DNA of 64,000 nucleotides from Halorussus salilacus (GTDB lineage Archaea > Halobacteriota > Halobacteria > Halobacteriales > Haladaptataceae). The translations under genes were made by a program, and so were the position numbers. Within the stretch, counting starts at the first letter, position 1, and each line of letters opens with the position of its first letter. This document shows, in pieces, positions 32,755 through 43,100 of this stretch. The notes beneath the pieces were generated by a model, which ran no database searches, was not told where the DNA came from, and worked only from the letters and a program-made list of their open reading frames with translations. The stretch is taken from positions 558,001 through 622,000 of the forward strand of contig NZ_CP099993.1 of assembly GCF_024138125.1 (NCBI RefSeq). Reading direction: 5' to 3'.

Positions 32755-33219
32755 ATGGATACGAAACCCATGGACGAATCGGAGATCGATTCGTTCCTCC
32801 GGGAGCAGGATTCGGGAACGCTATCTCTGACCAACGGAGAAGAGACGTATGCTATCCCGGAATCGTTCGGCTACGACGGAGAGAATCTATATTTTCACAT
32901 GGCGTATACTACAGACAGCCAGAAGATGGAGTTCATCGAAACGACGGAAGTAGCCACGTTCACGACCTACCGTGAGGACACTTCCGCATCGAGCGTTATC
33001 GCTCGTGGCGAGATCGAACGTGTGCCCGAAAGCGACGAGATTCTCGCGTCTCGGGCGTTCGCCGACAACACTGTTGTACCCGTACTCAATGTCTCTATCG
33101 AAGAGTCAATCGATCAACTCGACTTCGACTTCTATCGACTACGGCCTACTGAACTCACCGGGCGCAAATTCGGCGATAATCTGGGACGCCCCGACCGGAC
33201 CGAGCAGTCGACGAGTTGA
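32755..33219 (+). CDS. Pyridoxamine 5-phosphate oxidase-fold flavin protein
   Basis: A 154-residue split-barrel flavin-binding protein of the PNPOx-like type. An ESFGYDGENLYFHMA strand pair near residue 35-50 is followed by the YTTDSQKMEFIETTEVATF region and SSVIARGEIERV. It may bind FMN or F420. The N-terminus has Met1 and Met6 as possible starts. Codon use has more A/T at third positions than neighbours, perhaps from recent transfer. Enzymatic activity is not predictable from sequence. Confidence 0.82.
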   Translation: MDTKPMDESEIDSFLREQDSGTLSLTNGEETYAIPESFGYDGENLYFHMAYTTDSQKMEFIETTEVATFTTYREDTSASSVIARGEIERVPESDEILASRAFADNTVVPVLNVSIEESIDQLDFDFYRLRPTELTGRKFGDNLGRPDRTEQSTS

Positions 33220-33270
33220 CCGGATTGGCTCCCGAAAGTATCTCGGCTTGGGAGTCCGTCGATTAGCGTC

Positions 33271-33753
33271 TCAGTACAGCACGTACTCGACGAAGTACCG
33301 CGCGATGCCGACGACCCACGCCAGCAACCAGAAGACGACGTAGCCCGCGACCCCGACCCGGAGGCGACGCCGCCACGCGCCCATGTTCTCGTGGAGGTCG
33401 TCGATGTCCGCGTTCTCGTCGGGGTCGTGATAGAGGTCGTGGTGGTACTTGACTTGGAAGATGCGGACGATACCGGTCAGCGCGAGCGTCAGCATCGCGT
33501 AGGCCTGCAGGCCGAGGAAGACGTGGACCGCGGTCAGCCCCCCGACCTGCTCGAAGAAGCGAGGTGCCATCCACGTCACCACGGGAACCGCCGTCAGGAG
33601 CAGGCCGACCGCGATGAACTTCAGGTGGTGGGTTAGCACGCCCCACGTCACCGTCTCCTGGTCGAGGATGTACCACGCGCCGTAGAGGTAGAACGGGAGA
33701 CTCGCGGTGACGACGAGCGCGACCACCGTCGCAACTATCGCGTCGCTGACCAT
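33271..33753 (-). CDS. Membrane protein of the cytochrome bc locus (b561-like)
   Basis: A 160-residue protein with four to five membrane helices (about 5-25, 36-56, 70-95, 130-155) and conserved His-containing stretches: LTHHLKFIAVG at the start of helix 2, and VKYHHDLYHDPDEN in the long loop. It could ligate heme in the manner of small b-type cytochromes, but the ligands are a guess. It is divergent from the acidic membrane protein that leads the bc operon. The start at 33753 follows a TATA-poor stretch; upstream codons are out of pattern. Confidence 0.7.
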   Translation of the reverse strand: MVSDAIVATVVALVVTASLPFYLYGAWYILDQETVTWGVLTHHLKFIAVGLLLTAVPVVTWMAPRFFEQVGGLTAVHVFLGLQAYAMLTLALTGIVRIFQVKYHHDLYHDPDENADIDDLHENMGAWRRRLRVGVAGYVVFWLLAWVVGIARYFVEYVLY

Positions 33754-33871
33754 GGTCGGCGGTTGGGAGCGCGCGAGGTTAAGGCGTACGGAAGCGGTCT
33801 CGGAGCCAACGGTCGGCCGTCTCGGCCGAACGTCGGGGCGCTTATGCGCCTTCAGGTCCGAGTCCCCACCA

Positions 33872-34693
33872 ATGACCGACGCCTCGGACGACCCGGCCGC
33901 GCCCGCGAGCGACTCCGAGGAGCGCGAGTCCCGGGAGCAGCTCCGCGAGCGGGTCGAACGGAAGTACGACTTCGAGAACTTCGGCCCGCAGGACATGGCC
34001 GAGATGACCTACGAGGAGTGGGAGGCCGCCTTCGACCACGGCTCGTGGATCACGGGTCGGGAACTCCTCGACCGGGTGGAGGCCGACCTGAAGAACAGGG
34101 TCGCCAATCGCGACGTGTTCGCCGTGCTCGAACGCGTCCAGCAGGACGGAGAGGGACGCCTGCTGGCGTACTCCGACGAGGGGTACGCCGTGGTCTATCC
34201 CGACGGGAGCGTCGAGGGGCGGGGCACCGTCCTCCGGGACGTCAAGCCCTCGGTCGCGCTCGCGTCGATGGAGAGCTACGAGGTGCCCGACGCGCCCGAC
34301 GACGACGTGCTCCCCGACCCCGCGTCGGTCCCGGAGGGGTCGGGCGAACTCGGCAACCAGTTGATGCAGATAATCGCGGGGGTCCACCTGCTGGCGGGCG
34401 TCGCCCTGCTGGTGGCGTGGGTCGCGCTCGCGCTCCCCCTGGTCGCGGCCGTCGCCGGGTTCGGCTTCCTGCTGTTCGGCGTCTTCGTCTTCCTCATCGT
34501 CGCGAACGCCCGGCTGTCCGACCGGTTCCGCTCGGAGGAGTACCGCAATCGGCTCCGGGCGGTCGGCATCGAGGACGGCGAGCGCCCGGAGTTCCTCGCG
34601 GAGGCCGACCTCGGCGAGAGCGAGAGTCCCGACGAGACGGCGTCGAGCGCGCCCGAGGCGGGAGTCTCTCCGGGTTCTGAGGACGACGGCTGA
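33872..34693 (+). CDS. Acidic membrane protein at the head of the bc operon
   Basis: A 273-residue protein. The first 160 residues are soluble and acidic, with EEWEAAFDHGSWITGRELLD at about 47-66. Then two membrane helices (about 164-212) and a charged tail. I do not know the family by function; its place 84 bp before halocyanin, in the same direction, suggests a bc-complex accessory subunit. The chosen ATG is the first after the divergent promoter; a longer frame upstream would overlap the divergent gene. Confidence 0.72.
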   Translation: MTDASDDPAAPASDSEERESREQLRERVERKYDFENFGPQDMAEMTYEEWEAAFDHGSWITGRELLDRVEADLKNRVANRDVFAVLERVQQDGEGRLLAYSDEGYAVVYPDGSVEGRGTVLRDVKPSVALASMESYEVPDAPDDDVLPDPASVPEGSGELGNQLMQIIAGVHLLAGVALLVAWVALALPLVAAVAGFGFLLFGVFVFLIVANARLSDRFRSEEYRNRLRAVGIEDGERPEFLAEADLGESESPDETASSAPEAGVSPGSEDDG

Positions 34694-34777
34694 CCGCTGG
34701 CGGGCGCGGTGGCGGCCGAACCCCGAGTCCGGCGGCATCGGTGGCTTTAAGCAACTCGTGCCCTGAGTTCGAGTTGT

Positions 34778-35446
34778 ATGAAGAGGCGGGACTTTCTGAT
34801 GGCAGCCAGCGGTGTTGCTGGCGGCACTGCCGCGGGCGCGGCGGCGGGCCCCGTAGCGGCCGCGCAGGACGACGGCAACACCACGACTGCCGACGGAAAC
34901 GAGACTACGACCGCCGCCAACGAGACCGCCGAGGGCAACGAGTCCGACTCGGACGGAGGCGGCGGTGGCGGAGGCGGACCGACCGAAGAAGTAACCGTCG
35001 GCCCGGGGGGCGAACTCGTCTACGACCCCGCCGAGCTGACCATCGAGCCCGGAACGACGGTCAAGTGGGTCTGGGACTCGGACAACCACAACGTGGTGGC
35101 CGAGAGCACGCCCGACGACTCCGACTGGGAGGGCACCGAGGGCGGCGACGACGAGACCTACGACACCGGCTACGAGTACGAGTACACCTTCGAGACCGAG
35201 GGCGACTACGCCTACTACTGCACCCCCCACCAGAGCGCCGGGATGGAAGCCACCATCACGGTACAGGAGGGCGGAGGCGGCGGGGGCGGCGGTGCGGCCG
35301 CCGAGGAGGACCCCGAACACATGGGCGTCCCGATTCAGGCCCACTTCGTCGGGATCGGGACGATTCTCATGATCATCATCTCGCTCGTCTACACGTTCTT
35401 CCTGCTGAAGTACGGCGAATCACCGAACACGAGCGGAGGTAACTGA
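34778..35446 (+). CDS. Halocyanin-type blue copper protein with C-terminal anchor
   Basis: A 222-residue cupredoxin. The twin-arginine signal is MKRRDFLMAASG, followed by an Asn/Thr/Gly-rich linker (residues 30-70). The copper domain (about 70-165) has its first His in DSDNHNVVAES and Cys, His and Met in YYCTPHQSAGM. A C-terminal membrane helix (about 188-208) anchors it. It carries electrons from the bc complex to the terminal oxidase on the outer face of the membrane. It sits 1 bp before the next gene of the operon. A TATA-like CTTTAAGC is about 28 bp upstream. Confidence 0.92.
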   Translation: MKRRDFLMAASGVAGGTAAGAAAGPVAAAQDDGNTTTADGNETTTAANETAEGNESDSDGGGGGGGGPTEEVTVGPGGELVYDPAELTIEPGTTVKWVWDSDNHNVVAESTPDDSDWEGTEGGDDETYDTGYEYEYTFETEGDYAYYCTPHQSAGMEATITVQEGGGGGGGGAAAEEDPEHMGVPIQAHFVGIGTILMIIISLVYTFFLLKYGESPNTSGGN

Positions 35447-35447
35447 T

Positions 35448-35834
35448 ATGTCATCCACAGGCTCAACCTACGGCGACATCCACCGCTACGAACCGGCTCG
35501 CGAGAGCACGGCCGCCGCCATCGCCATCGTCCTCCTGACGGTGGTGGAGGTCGTGTTCGTCGGCCTGTTCACCTTCGGACTGGTGGACGGCTGGGGATAC
35601 ACGGGGCTCGGCAACATGTACCTCGGGTTCATCCTCGCGGTCATCTTCGTCGACCTCGCGTTCATCCTCATGCTGTACCGCAAGGAGTTCCTCCCCGACG
35701 TGATGATCGTCAAAAAGCGTCGGCGCAAGTGGGAGGACCTCTACATCCGCGAAGACCAGCAACACGGTGTCGACTCGGTCGGCAACGCGTGGGAGCAGTT
35801 CAAGCACGCAGTGTACCCGTACTACAAACGATAA
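35448..35834 (+). CDS. Small bc-complex membrane subunit
   Basis: A 128-residue protein with two membrane helices (about 19-45, 58-77). Then comes a basic turn VKKRRRKWEDLY near residue 88-99 and a polar C-terminus. It is 1 bp after halocyanin and 3 bp before Rieske, so it is almost surely co-translated with them. It fits a structural subunit of the haloarchaeal bc complex, but I know no biochemical role. Confidence 0.78.
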   Translation: MSSTGSTYGDIHRYEPARESTAAAIAIVLLTVVEVVFVGLFTFGLVDGWGYTGLGNMYLGFILAVIFVDLAFILMLYRKEFLPDVMIVKKRRRKWEDLYIREDQQHGVDSVGNAWEQFKHAVYPYYKR

Positions 35835-35837
35835 ACC

Positions 35838-36692
35838 ATGCCAGCAGAAGACGACAAGTATCCGGCAAGCACAGGTCGCCGTCGCTTCGTGAAGGGCGTC
35901 GTCGGAAGCGCCACGCTCGCGGGCGTCGGCACCGCCGCGGCGGCGGGAATCGACTCCGCGACCGGTCCGACCGGCGGCGGTGGCGGTATCATCGACTTCC
36001 GTGGCGTCGAGAACACCAAGGGTCCCGCACCGCGGGGAATGCCCCAGATTCCGCTCGAAGTCGACGACGAAGGGTATCTGAAGGGCGTCTGGCCCGAACC
36101 CGAGACGAGGGTGCTCGACAACGGCACCGAGGTCGTCGAGGCCAAGATGGAACTCGGCGGTGTCACCTACACCACCGAGTGGTTCCAGTACTGCGGCATC
36201 CAGACCGCAGAGGGCGTCCGGCCCGACGCAGACCAGGACAACTACTTCCGGTACATCTCGAACTCGAAGTACGACTGGCAGAACAGCGAGGTCGAGGGCG
36301 ACCAGAAGGTCCACGTCGACGACTTCGCCGACTACGGCTCGTGGGGCAACGGCATCGGGGCCGATGGCCTCGGCAAGCCCGCCCAGGCCAAGTGGCGCTC
36401 CGAGGACGTCTCCTCGGCCGAGACGCTCCCGGTCCAGCTCATCCGGAGCGAGCGCATCGAGGAGATGGCCGAGAACAACGAGTGGATCGCGGCCAGCACC
36501 GCCGAGGGGTTCATCGCCAACCTCAACAAGTGCACGCACTTCTGTTGCGTGCCGACGTTCAAGGCCCTGCCCGACTCCTCTAGCGCGGGCGCGGAGGACA
36601 GGATCTACTGTCAGTGCCACCAGTCGGTGTACGACCCGTTCAGCATCGTCGAGGAATCGTTCGCGGCGCTTCCCATCCCGGAGGGTGAATGA
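35838..36692 (+). CDS. petA: Rieske iron-sulfur protein of the bc complex
   Basis: A 284-residue protein. An N-terminal twin-arginine motif (GRRRFVKG) and a hydrophobic helix form the anchor. The 2Fe-2S ligands are C232 and H234 in KCTHFCC and C258 and H261 in YCQCHQS. C237 and C260 would form the disulfide of high-potential Rieske proteins. It oxidises quinol at the Qo site. A 200-residue acidic stretch before the cluster is longer than in bacteria. It overlaps cytochrome b by 4 bp. The family name petA is used by analogy. Confidence 0.9.
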   Translation: MPAEDDKYPASTGRRRFVKGVVGSATLAGVGTAAAAGIDSATGPTGGGGGIIDFRGVENTKGPAPRGMPQIPLEVDDEGYLKGVWPEPETRVLDNGTEVVEAKMELGGVTYTTEWFQYCGIQTAEGVRPDADQDNYFRYISNSKYDWQNSEVEGDQKVHVDDFADYGSWGNGIGADGLGKPAQAKWRSEDVSSAETLPVQLIRSERIEEMAENNEWIAASTAEGFIANLNKCTHFCCVPTFKALPDSSSAGAEDRIYCQCHQSVYDPFSIVEESFAALPIPEGE

Positions 36693-37486
36693 TGAGCCTC
36701 GAACGCAAAGACGAGTACGACCACGGCGAGTGGATGCGCGAGAAGGAGCTCACGCCGGTCGAGAAGACGTTCCTGACGACGCTCATCTGGATGGACAAGC
36801 GCTTCCGCATCGTGGACTACCTCGAAATTCTGGAGACCCTCTACTACCGGGTCAACCTCCAGATGCCCAAGAGCCACACCGAGCAGTACAACCTCGACAA
36901 CAAGTTCTGGTACTGGTACCCGCTGTACGCGCTGGGGAGCTTCTCGACCATCGCGTACGGCGTGGCCGCGGTCAGCGGGGCCTTGCTCGGGTTCTACTAC
37001 GCTCCGGCGACCACCGGCGACCCGACGACGGCGTACAATCAGCTGGCGTTCATCATGACCGACCTCAACTTCGGGTTCATGCTCCGGTCCATCCACCGGT
37101 GGTCGGCGCAGGTGATGGTCGCCGCGGTGTTCCTCCACATGCTCCGCGTGTACTTCACTGGGGCGTACAAGGAGCCCCGCGAGCTCAACTGGATCATCGG
37201 CATCATCCTCATCAGCCTCACGATGGTGTTCGGATACACCGGCTACCTGCTCCCGTGGGACCAGCTGGCGTTCTGGGCCGGACAGATCGGCGTCGAGATG
37301 AGCCTCTCGATTCCGCTGGCGGGCGAGTGGGTCGCCCAGCTGCTGTTCGGCGGCTTCAGCCTGAGCCAGGCGACGCTCCAGCGGATGTACATCCTCCACG
37401 TATTCTTGCTCCCGTTCGTGGTGACCACGATCATCGCGGTCCACATCGGAATCGTGTGGATTCAGGGCATCGCTGAACCCCACTAA
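36689..37486 (+). CDS. petB: Cytochrome b, N-terminal part
   Basis: The protein has 265 residues and resembles the N-terminal (cytochrome b6) part of cytochrome b. Four membrane helices follow a soluble lead of about 80 residues. Heme-ligand His pairs are spaced as in b6: SIHRWSAQVMVAAVFLHM and HVFLLPFVVTTIIAVH. GYTGYLLPWDQ forms part of the Qo site. It starts at ATGATG, overlapping the Rieske stop by 4 bp. The C-terminal part is a separate gene, a b6f-like split. Confidence 0.92.
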   Translation: MMSLERKDEYDHGEWMREKELTPVEKTFLTTLIWMDKRFRIVDYLEILETLYYRVNLQMPKSHTEQYNLDNKFWYWYPLYALGSFSTIAYGVAAVSGALLGFYYAPATTGDPTTAYNQLAFIMTDLNFGFMLRSIHRWSAQVMVAAVFLHMLRVYFTGAYKEPRELNWIIGIILISLTMVFGYTGYLLPWDQLAFWAGQIGVEMSLSIPLAGEWVAQLLFGGFSLSQATLQRMYILHVFLLPFVVTTIIAVHIGIVWIQGIAEPH

Positions 37487-37491
37487 GAACC

Positions 37492-38274
37492 ATGACAGAA
37501 AAAGAAGCGAAAACCGACGGCGGCGAAGACGTACAGACAGACGGCGGTGGCGGTCCCGGCATCGTCCCGCCGGACGACGAGACCCCGACGTGGAGCGAGC
37601 GCAAGGCTCGCCGACAGGGACTCTCTCGACTGACCTACGAGTACTTCGAGCGCTCGCGCCGGGAGGACCAGGACCTCCGCCAGGAATCGAGCTACGTAGA
37701 GCGCGACGTGTTGGCGTTCCCGACGTGGCCCCACGAGATGATCCGGAACCTCTCGATCACCAGCTTCTTCGTCGGGATGATCATCTTCCTCTCGGCGACC
37801 ATGCCGCCCCACCTCGGGGCACCGGCCGACCCGAGTTCGACGCCCTCGATCATCCTGCCCGACTGGTATCTCTACTGGTCGTTCGGCCTGCTGAAGCTCG
37901 GCCCGCTCAACCCCGAGCTCGCCATCCTCGGCGGCGACAAGCTGTTCGCCGACCGGACGTACGGCGTGCTCGCCAACATCGTCGTTGTCGGCGCGGTCGC
38001 AATCGTGCCGTTCCTCAACAAGGGGAGCGCGCGCAGACCGGTCGAACAGCCGTTCTGGGCCAGCGTCGGCGTGGGCGGCGTCGTGTTCGCGACCACCATC
38101 AGCGCGCTCGCGGTCAAGAACCTCATCCCGCTCGACTCGGACCTGCTGTTCGACCTGACGTTCCTGGCCCCGCTCGTGGCCGGGACCATCACGTACGCGT
38201 TGCTGAAGTCGATGCGCGAGGGGTACATGTTCGACCTCAACCGCCGGTACTACCGGCTCCGGCCGCCGAAGTAA
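37492..38274 (+). CDS. petD: Cytochrome b, C-terminal part (subunit IV-like)
   Basis: A 260-residue protein with a 90-residue soluble acidic head, then three or four membrane helices. The quinol-binding loop reads ILPDWYLYWSFG, where PDWY takes the place of the PEWY of b6f/bc1. It completes the Qo site with the upstream cytochrome b. It starts 5 bp after that gene. No heme His is expected or seen. Confidence 0.9.
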   Translation: MTEKEAKTDGGEDVQTDGGGGPGIVPPDDETPTWSERKARRQGLSRLTYEYFERSRREDQDLRQESSYVERDVLAFPTWPHEMIRNLSITSFFVGMIIFLSATMPPHLGAPADPSSTPSIILPDWYLYWSFGLLKLGPLNPELAILGGDKLFADRTYGVLANIVVVGAVAIVPFLNKGSARRPVEQPFWASVGVGGVVFATTISALAVKNLIPLDSDLLFDLTFLAPLVAGTITYALLKSMREGYMFDLNRRYYRLRPPK

Positions 38275-38289
38275 CCGCCTCTTCTCTTC

Positions 38290-38610
38290 ATGGATTCCAG
38301 TACCGACGACGCCGACACCGAGGGCGAGACTCGCGCCCGCGAGGTCGTGGTGCCCCTGCGACTCTACAAGGTCGTGACCGTCTTCTCGACGATGTTCGCG
38401 GTCGCGTTCGTGGTCGGCGGGTTCGTGGTGCTCGACACCGCGACCCAGCGCGCCAGCCTCGACATCGAGGAGATCAACGTCCCGCTGGCGGTCCTCGGCG
38501 TGGCGATGATCGTCGCGGGGTCGGTCGTGTACGCGTTCTCGACCCGGTTCCGCGCCGAAGGAATGGGAAAACCTAAAGACGGCTCCGACGAACCATCAAA
38601 CAATGGCTGA
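38290..38610 (+). CDS. Small bc-operon membrane protein
   Basis: The protein has 106 residues: an acidic start, two membrane helices (about 30-52, 64-85) and a short basic tail. It is 15 bp after the cytochrome b part and overlaps the next gene by 8 bp, so it belongs to the operon. Its function is unknown to me; it is likely an accessory subunit or assembly protein. Confidence 0.72.
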   Translation: MDSSTDDADTEGETRAREVVVPLRLYKVVTVFSTMFAVAFVVGGFVVLDTATQRASLDIEEINVPLAVLGVAMIVAGSVVYAFSTRFRAEGMGKPKDGSDEPSNNG

Positions 38611-38851
38611 CGAATTCGCAAAGGGACTCGGTATCCTGACGGGCGGCGGTCTCGTCTGGATGGTACTGTCGGGCTGGTACACGACACCCGGCTTCGAGGA
38701 CACCCAGCTCATCGGCGAGATTCCGGGCGACCTCGACACCTACGGACAGGCGGCAATCGTGTTCCGCGAGGCGACGTTCTGGTTCGTCATCCTCGGGGTC
38801 CTGGTCTTCTGGGTCGTCATCCCGGCACTCCAGCAGTACCGAGAGGCATAG
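38603..38851 (+). CDS. Small bc-operon terminal membrane protein
   Basis: The protein has 82 residues with two membrane helices (about 10-28, 55-77) around a polar loop that carries GWYTTPGFEDTQL. It ends the operon; the start overlaps the gene before by 8 bp, so translation is coupled. No motif for cofactors is visible. Confidence 0.7.
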   Translation: MADEFAKGLGILTGGGLVWMVLSGWYTTPGFEDTQLIGEIPGDLDTYGQAAIVFREATFWFVILGVLVFWVVIPALQQYREA

Positions 38852-39028
38852 CCCGCGAATCGCCGATATCGTTCTCCACTGGATTTCGTCGCCCCCCCCG
38901 GGTCGCGCATCGAGATTTCCGTCGGGGCGGGCGTTTCTCCTCGGTGTCCTCCGAGCGGCCCCGGAGCCGTGCGACTCCGCCGACGGTGGGTCCGCTCCGA
39001 GAGTCGGTCCCAACGGCCTCAGAAATCA

Positions 39029-39061
39029 CCGTCGCGTCGTCGGGAACCGACGACGCGACGG
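39029..39061. terminator. Perfect 15-bp inverted repeat after the bc operon
   Basis: CCGTCGCGTCGTCGG, GAA loop, complement. It is 178 bp past the last stop of the operon; a terminator role is possible. Confidence 0.4.
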
Positions 39062-39080
39062 GTGGCGCGATGGGTCGTCG

Positions 39081-39148
39081 CGTTCTGGAGTCGCGCTCGC
39101 ATCTTCGTTCGGGAGTCGCGCTCGCATCTTCGTTCTGGAGTCGCGCTC
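39081..39148. repeat. 25-bp tandem repeat, about 2.7 copies
   Basis: Units CGTTCTGGAGTCGCGCTCGC plus ATCTT start at 39081 and 39106; a third partial unit at 39131 diverges near its end. Confidence 0.8.
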
Positions 39149-39177
39149 ACGACCGCGCTCGCACGCTCGTCTGGGCG

Positions 39178-39223
39178 GCGCTCGCGCCCGCGCCCGCGTT
39201 AGCGCGGGCGCGGGCGCGAGCGC
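39178..39223. terminator. Perfect 21-bp inverted repeat
   Basis: Arms 39178-39198 and 39203-39223 (centre CGCCCGCGTTAGCGCGGGCG) with a 4-nt loop. This is the strongest hairpin of the spacer and is suited to two-way termination before the convergent gene at 39400. Confidence 0.45.
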
Positions 39224-39399
39224 GTGAGAAATAGTAGAGTAGTGGTGACAGTGACGAGAAAAACCGGCGGCAGTGACGAGAAAAAGCCGGAGGACGCTCG
39301 ACGGCCAGCGGGTGAGTAGATTCCGCGCGCTCGGAGAGTCATCGCGAGCGGGAGCCGTGGCTGGGGAGCCGAGACGTGCGGCGAAAAGGCGGCGGGCGC

Positions 39400-39840
39400 T
39401 CAGACGATGCTGTTCCAGAAGGGTGCGATGACGTAGAACAGGCTCTGGTAGGCGGCGTAGAGCAGGACCAGCGCCCAGGCGACCAGCGCGCCGTTGGGCT
39501 TGCTCAGGCGCTCGCCGTTCCGGAGTTCGACCTCGCGGGCCTCGAACTCGAAGAAGTCGGTGAGGAAAAGCCCCAGCACGAGCGTCGACATGACCATCCC
39601 GGCGTGGTGGTGGAGCGTCAGCAGGTAGAACGACCCCAGCACGAGAACGAGGTTCGACAGTTCGTGGAGGTAGTTGCGGTCCAGATACTCCTCGCGGTCG
39701 TCCTCGCGGGCCTGACTCCGGTAATCGCGGTAGGCGAACAGCCGCGTCCCCATGTTGACCAGCACGAGCGCCAACACCACGTACTCGATAACGGGTGCGA
39801 CGAACGTATCCACCGGCCCGAACATCGACAGCAGTTGCAT
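39400..39840 (-). CDS. Conserved four-TM membrane protein
   Basis: A 146-residue protein with helices at about 15-32, 60-78, 84-104 and 120-142. Notable motifs are RLFAYRDYRSQAREDD after the first helix and LTLHHHAGMVMS in the loop between the middle helices. The His cluster might bind metal or heme, which is a guess. It is convergent with the bc operon and could belong to its function by neighbourhood. First ATG used. Confidence 0.7.
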   Translation of the reverse strand: MQLLSMFGPVDTFVAPVIEYVVLALVLVNMGTRLFAYRDYRSQAREDDREEYLDRNYLHELSNLVLVLGSFYLLTLHHHAGMVMSTLVLGLFLTDFFEFEAREVELRNGERLSKPNGALVAWALVLLYAAYQSLFYVIAPFWNSIV

Positions 39841-39900
39841 ACACGATACTCGTGAAGGCGGCGTATTAAACCTTGATTTCCGCGTGCGACGGTCGCCGCC

Positions 39901-40659
39901 CTACCGCTCGAAGAACGACCGGCTCTCGGGCACGCGAGCCAGCGCGAGCGCGCCGTCTCGGCTCACCTCGACCGTGGCGTGGACCGACACCGACCGCACC
40001 CGTCGGTCGTCGAGCAGTAGCGACACGTCCCCCTCGTCGCGCTCGACGCTCAGTTCGACGGCCTCGGTCGCGTCCAGCACCCATGTGTCGACGTTCACCG
40101 CGAACGGCGCGATGGGGACCACCCCGACGACGCCCGTCCCGGGTTCGAGCAGGGGACCGCCCGCGCCCCGGCCGTAGCCGGGGCTTCCGGTGGGCGTGGA
40201 GACGACGACGCCGTCGGCCCGGACGCGGGCGACCCGCTCGCCCCGCGACCGGATCGAGTACTCCGAGATACGCGCGGGTTCGGTCGTCACCAGCATGGCG
40301 TCGGCGAGCGCGCGCCCCGCGCGCTCGCCGTCGACCGAGACGCCCAGCACCGCCCGCGATTCGAGGTCGAACTCGCCCGCGAGCAGGGACCGAACGCCCG
40401 AGAGTGCGTTCGCGCGGTCCCCGCTCGCGTCGGCGTCGACCCCGCCGTAGCCCGGTCCGGCCCCAACCGGGAGGACCGGCACCTCGACCGACTCGCCGAC
40501 GAGCGCGAGCAGGGCCGACTCGCCGACCGCGACGACCGCCTCGGGGTCGGTCGCGAGGACTTCCCCCGCCGTTCCGCGGGCGACCGGTTCGCTCGCGGCG
40601 TCGGCGACCTCGGCGACTCGGTCGGCGAGCGACCCCTCGCCGACGACACCGACCGTCAT
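39901..40659 (-). CDS. NAD-kinase-fold protein with altered catalytic motif
   Basis: The protein has 252 residues. The NAD-kinase beta-sandwich is clear in the C-terminal two-thirds: STPTGSPGY (154-162), GRGAGGP and VPIAPFAVNV (181-190) match the NAD-binding region of NAD kinases. The ATP/phosphate motif GGDGT, including the Asp that activates the NAD hydroxyl, is replaced by AVGESAL (44-50). It is therefore either inactive or uses a different site. Start set at MTVGVVGEG; an upstream ATG at 40710 would add 17 residues. It is divergent from acs. Confidence 0.8.
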   Translation of the reverse strand: MTVGVVGEGSLADRVAEVADAASEPVARGTAGEVLATDPEAVVAVGESALLALVGESVEVPVLPVGAGPGYGGVDADASGDRANALSGVRSLLAGEFDLESRAVLGVSVDGERAGRALADAMLVTTEPARISEYSIRSRGERVARVRADGVVVSTPTGSPGYGRGAGGPLLEPGTGVVGVVPIAPFAVNVDTWVLDATEAVELSVERDEGDVSLLLDDRRVRSVSVHATVEVSRDGALALARVPESRSFFER

Positions 40660-40912
40660 CCGACCCCCTCCTCGTGCGTGGTCCGCATCGGTCCCACGTT
40701 GGTCGCCCATCCGTGAAAAGAGTACGGAGTCGGTCCGTCGGGGATTCGGCGACGGCCCGGTCGATGCCCCCGACGACCTCGTCGACGAGGTCGACGCGCT
40801 GAACTGAGCGGCGGGCGTCGGTCGATTCGACGGCGAGGGTCGGTCGGCGGTCTCCCGCGGATTGCCGGTACCCCGAAGCTTTCGGTTCTTTCGATGTGCT
40901 AGCTCTCGGCAA

Positions 40913-40920
40913 CCTTTATT
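40913..40920 (+). promoter_or_regulatory. TATA box of acs
   Basis: CCTTTATT ends 30 nt before the ATG at 40951. Confidence 0.45.
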
Positions 40921-40950
40921 TGGCTCCTGAGAGAGTAGTAAGACGAACCT

Positions 40951-42945
<1,995 letters not shown>

Positions 42946-42956
42946 CCGACTCGACC

Positions 42957-42990
42957 CTCGGGCGACCGGACCGCGGTCCGGTCGCCCGAG
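42957..42990. terminator. Perfect 34-bp palindrome after acs
   Basis: CTCGGGCGACCGGACCG followed directly by its complement, starting 12 bp past the acs stop. Likely a terminator. Confidence 0.5.
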
Positions 42991-43030
42991 CGCTGCAGTT
43001 GCCCGGCCGACGACCGCTCGCTCGCGGCTC

Positions 43031-43100
43031 GCGTGACCGGCCATCTCTTCCGTCGCCCGCCGTGCGCGTGACCGACCATCCCCTCCGTCGCCCGCCGTGC
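43031..43100. repeat. 35-bp tandem duplication
   Basis: GCGTGACCGGCCATCTCTTC plus CGTCGCCCGCCGTGC at 43031-43065 repeats at 43066-43100 with three base changes. The second copy runs into a 15-bp hairpin. Confidence 0.85.

Larger units (their letters stand above)
38852..39399. other. 550-bp spacer after the bc operon with tandem repeat and two hairpins
   Basis: No gene seen. It contains a 15-bp-arm hairpin at 39029-39061, a 25-bp tandem repeat (39081-39148) and a 21-bp-arm hairpin at 39178-39223. All lie between the operon end and a convergent gene. Confidence 0.6.

Noticed and set aside
40738-40806. Coding-looking tail ending with an acidic Asp/Glu/Val run
   Set aside because: No start codon in that frame for a protein of useful size; likely chance in a GC-rich spacer.
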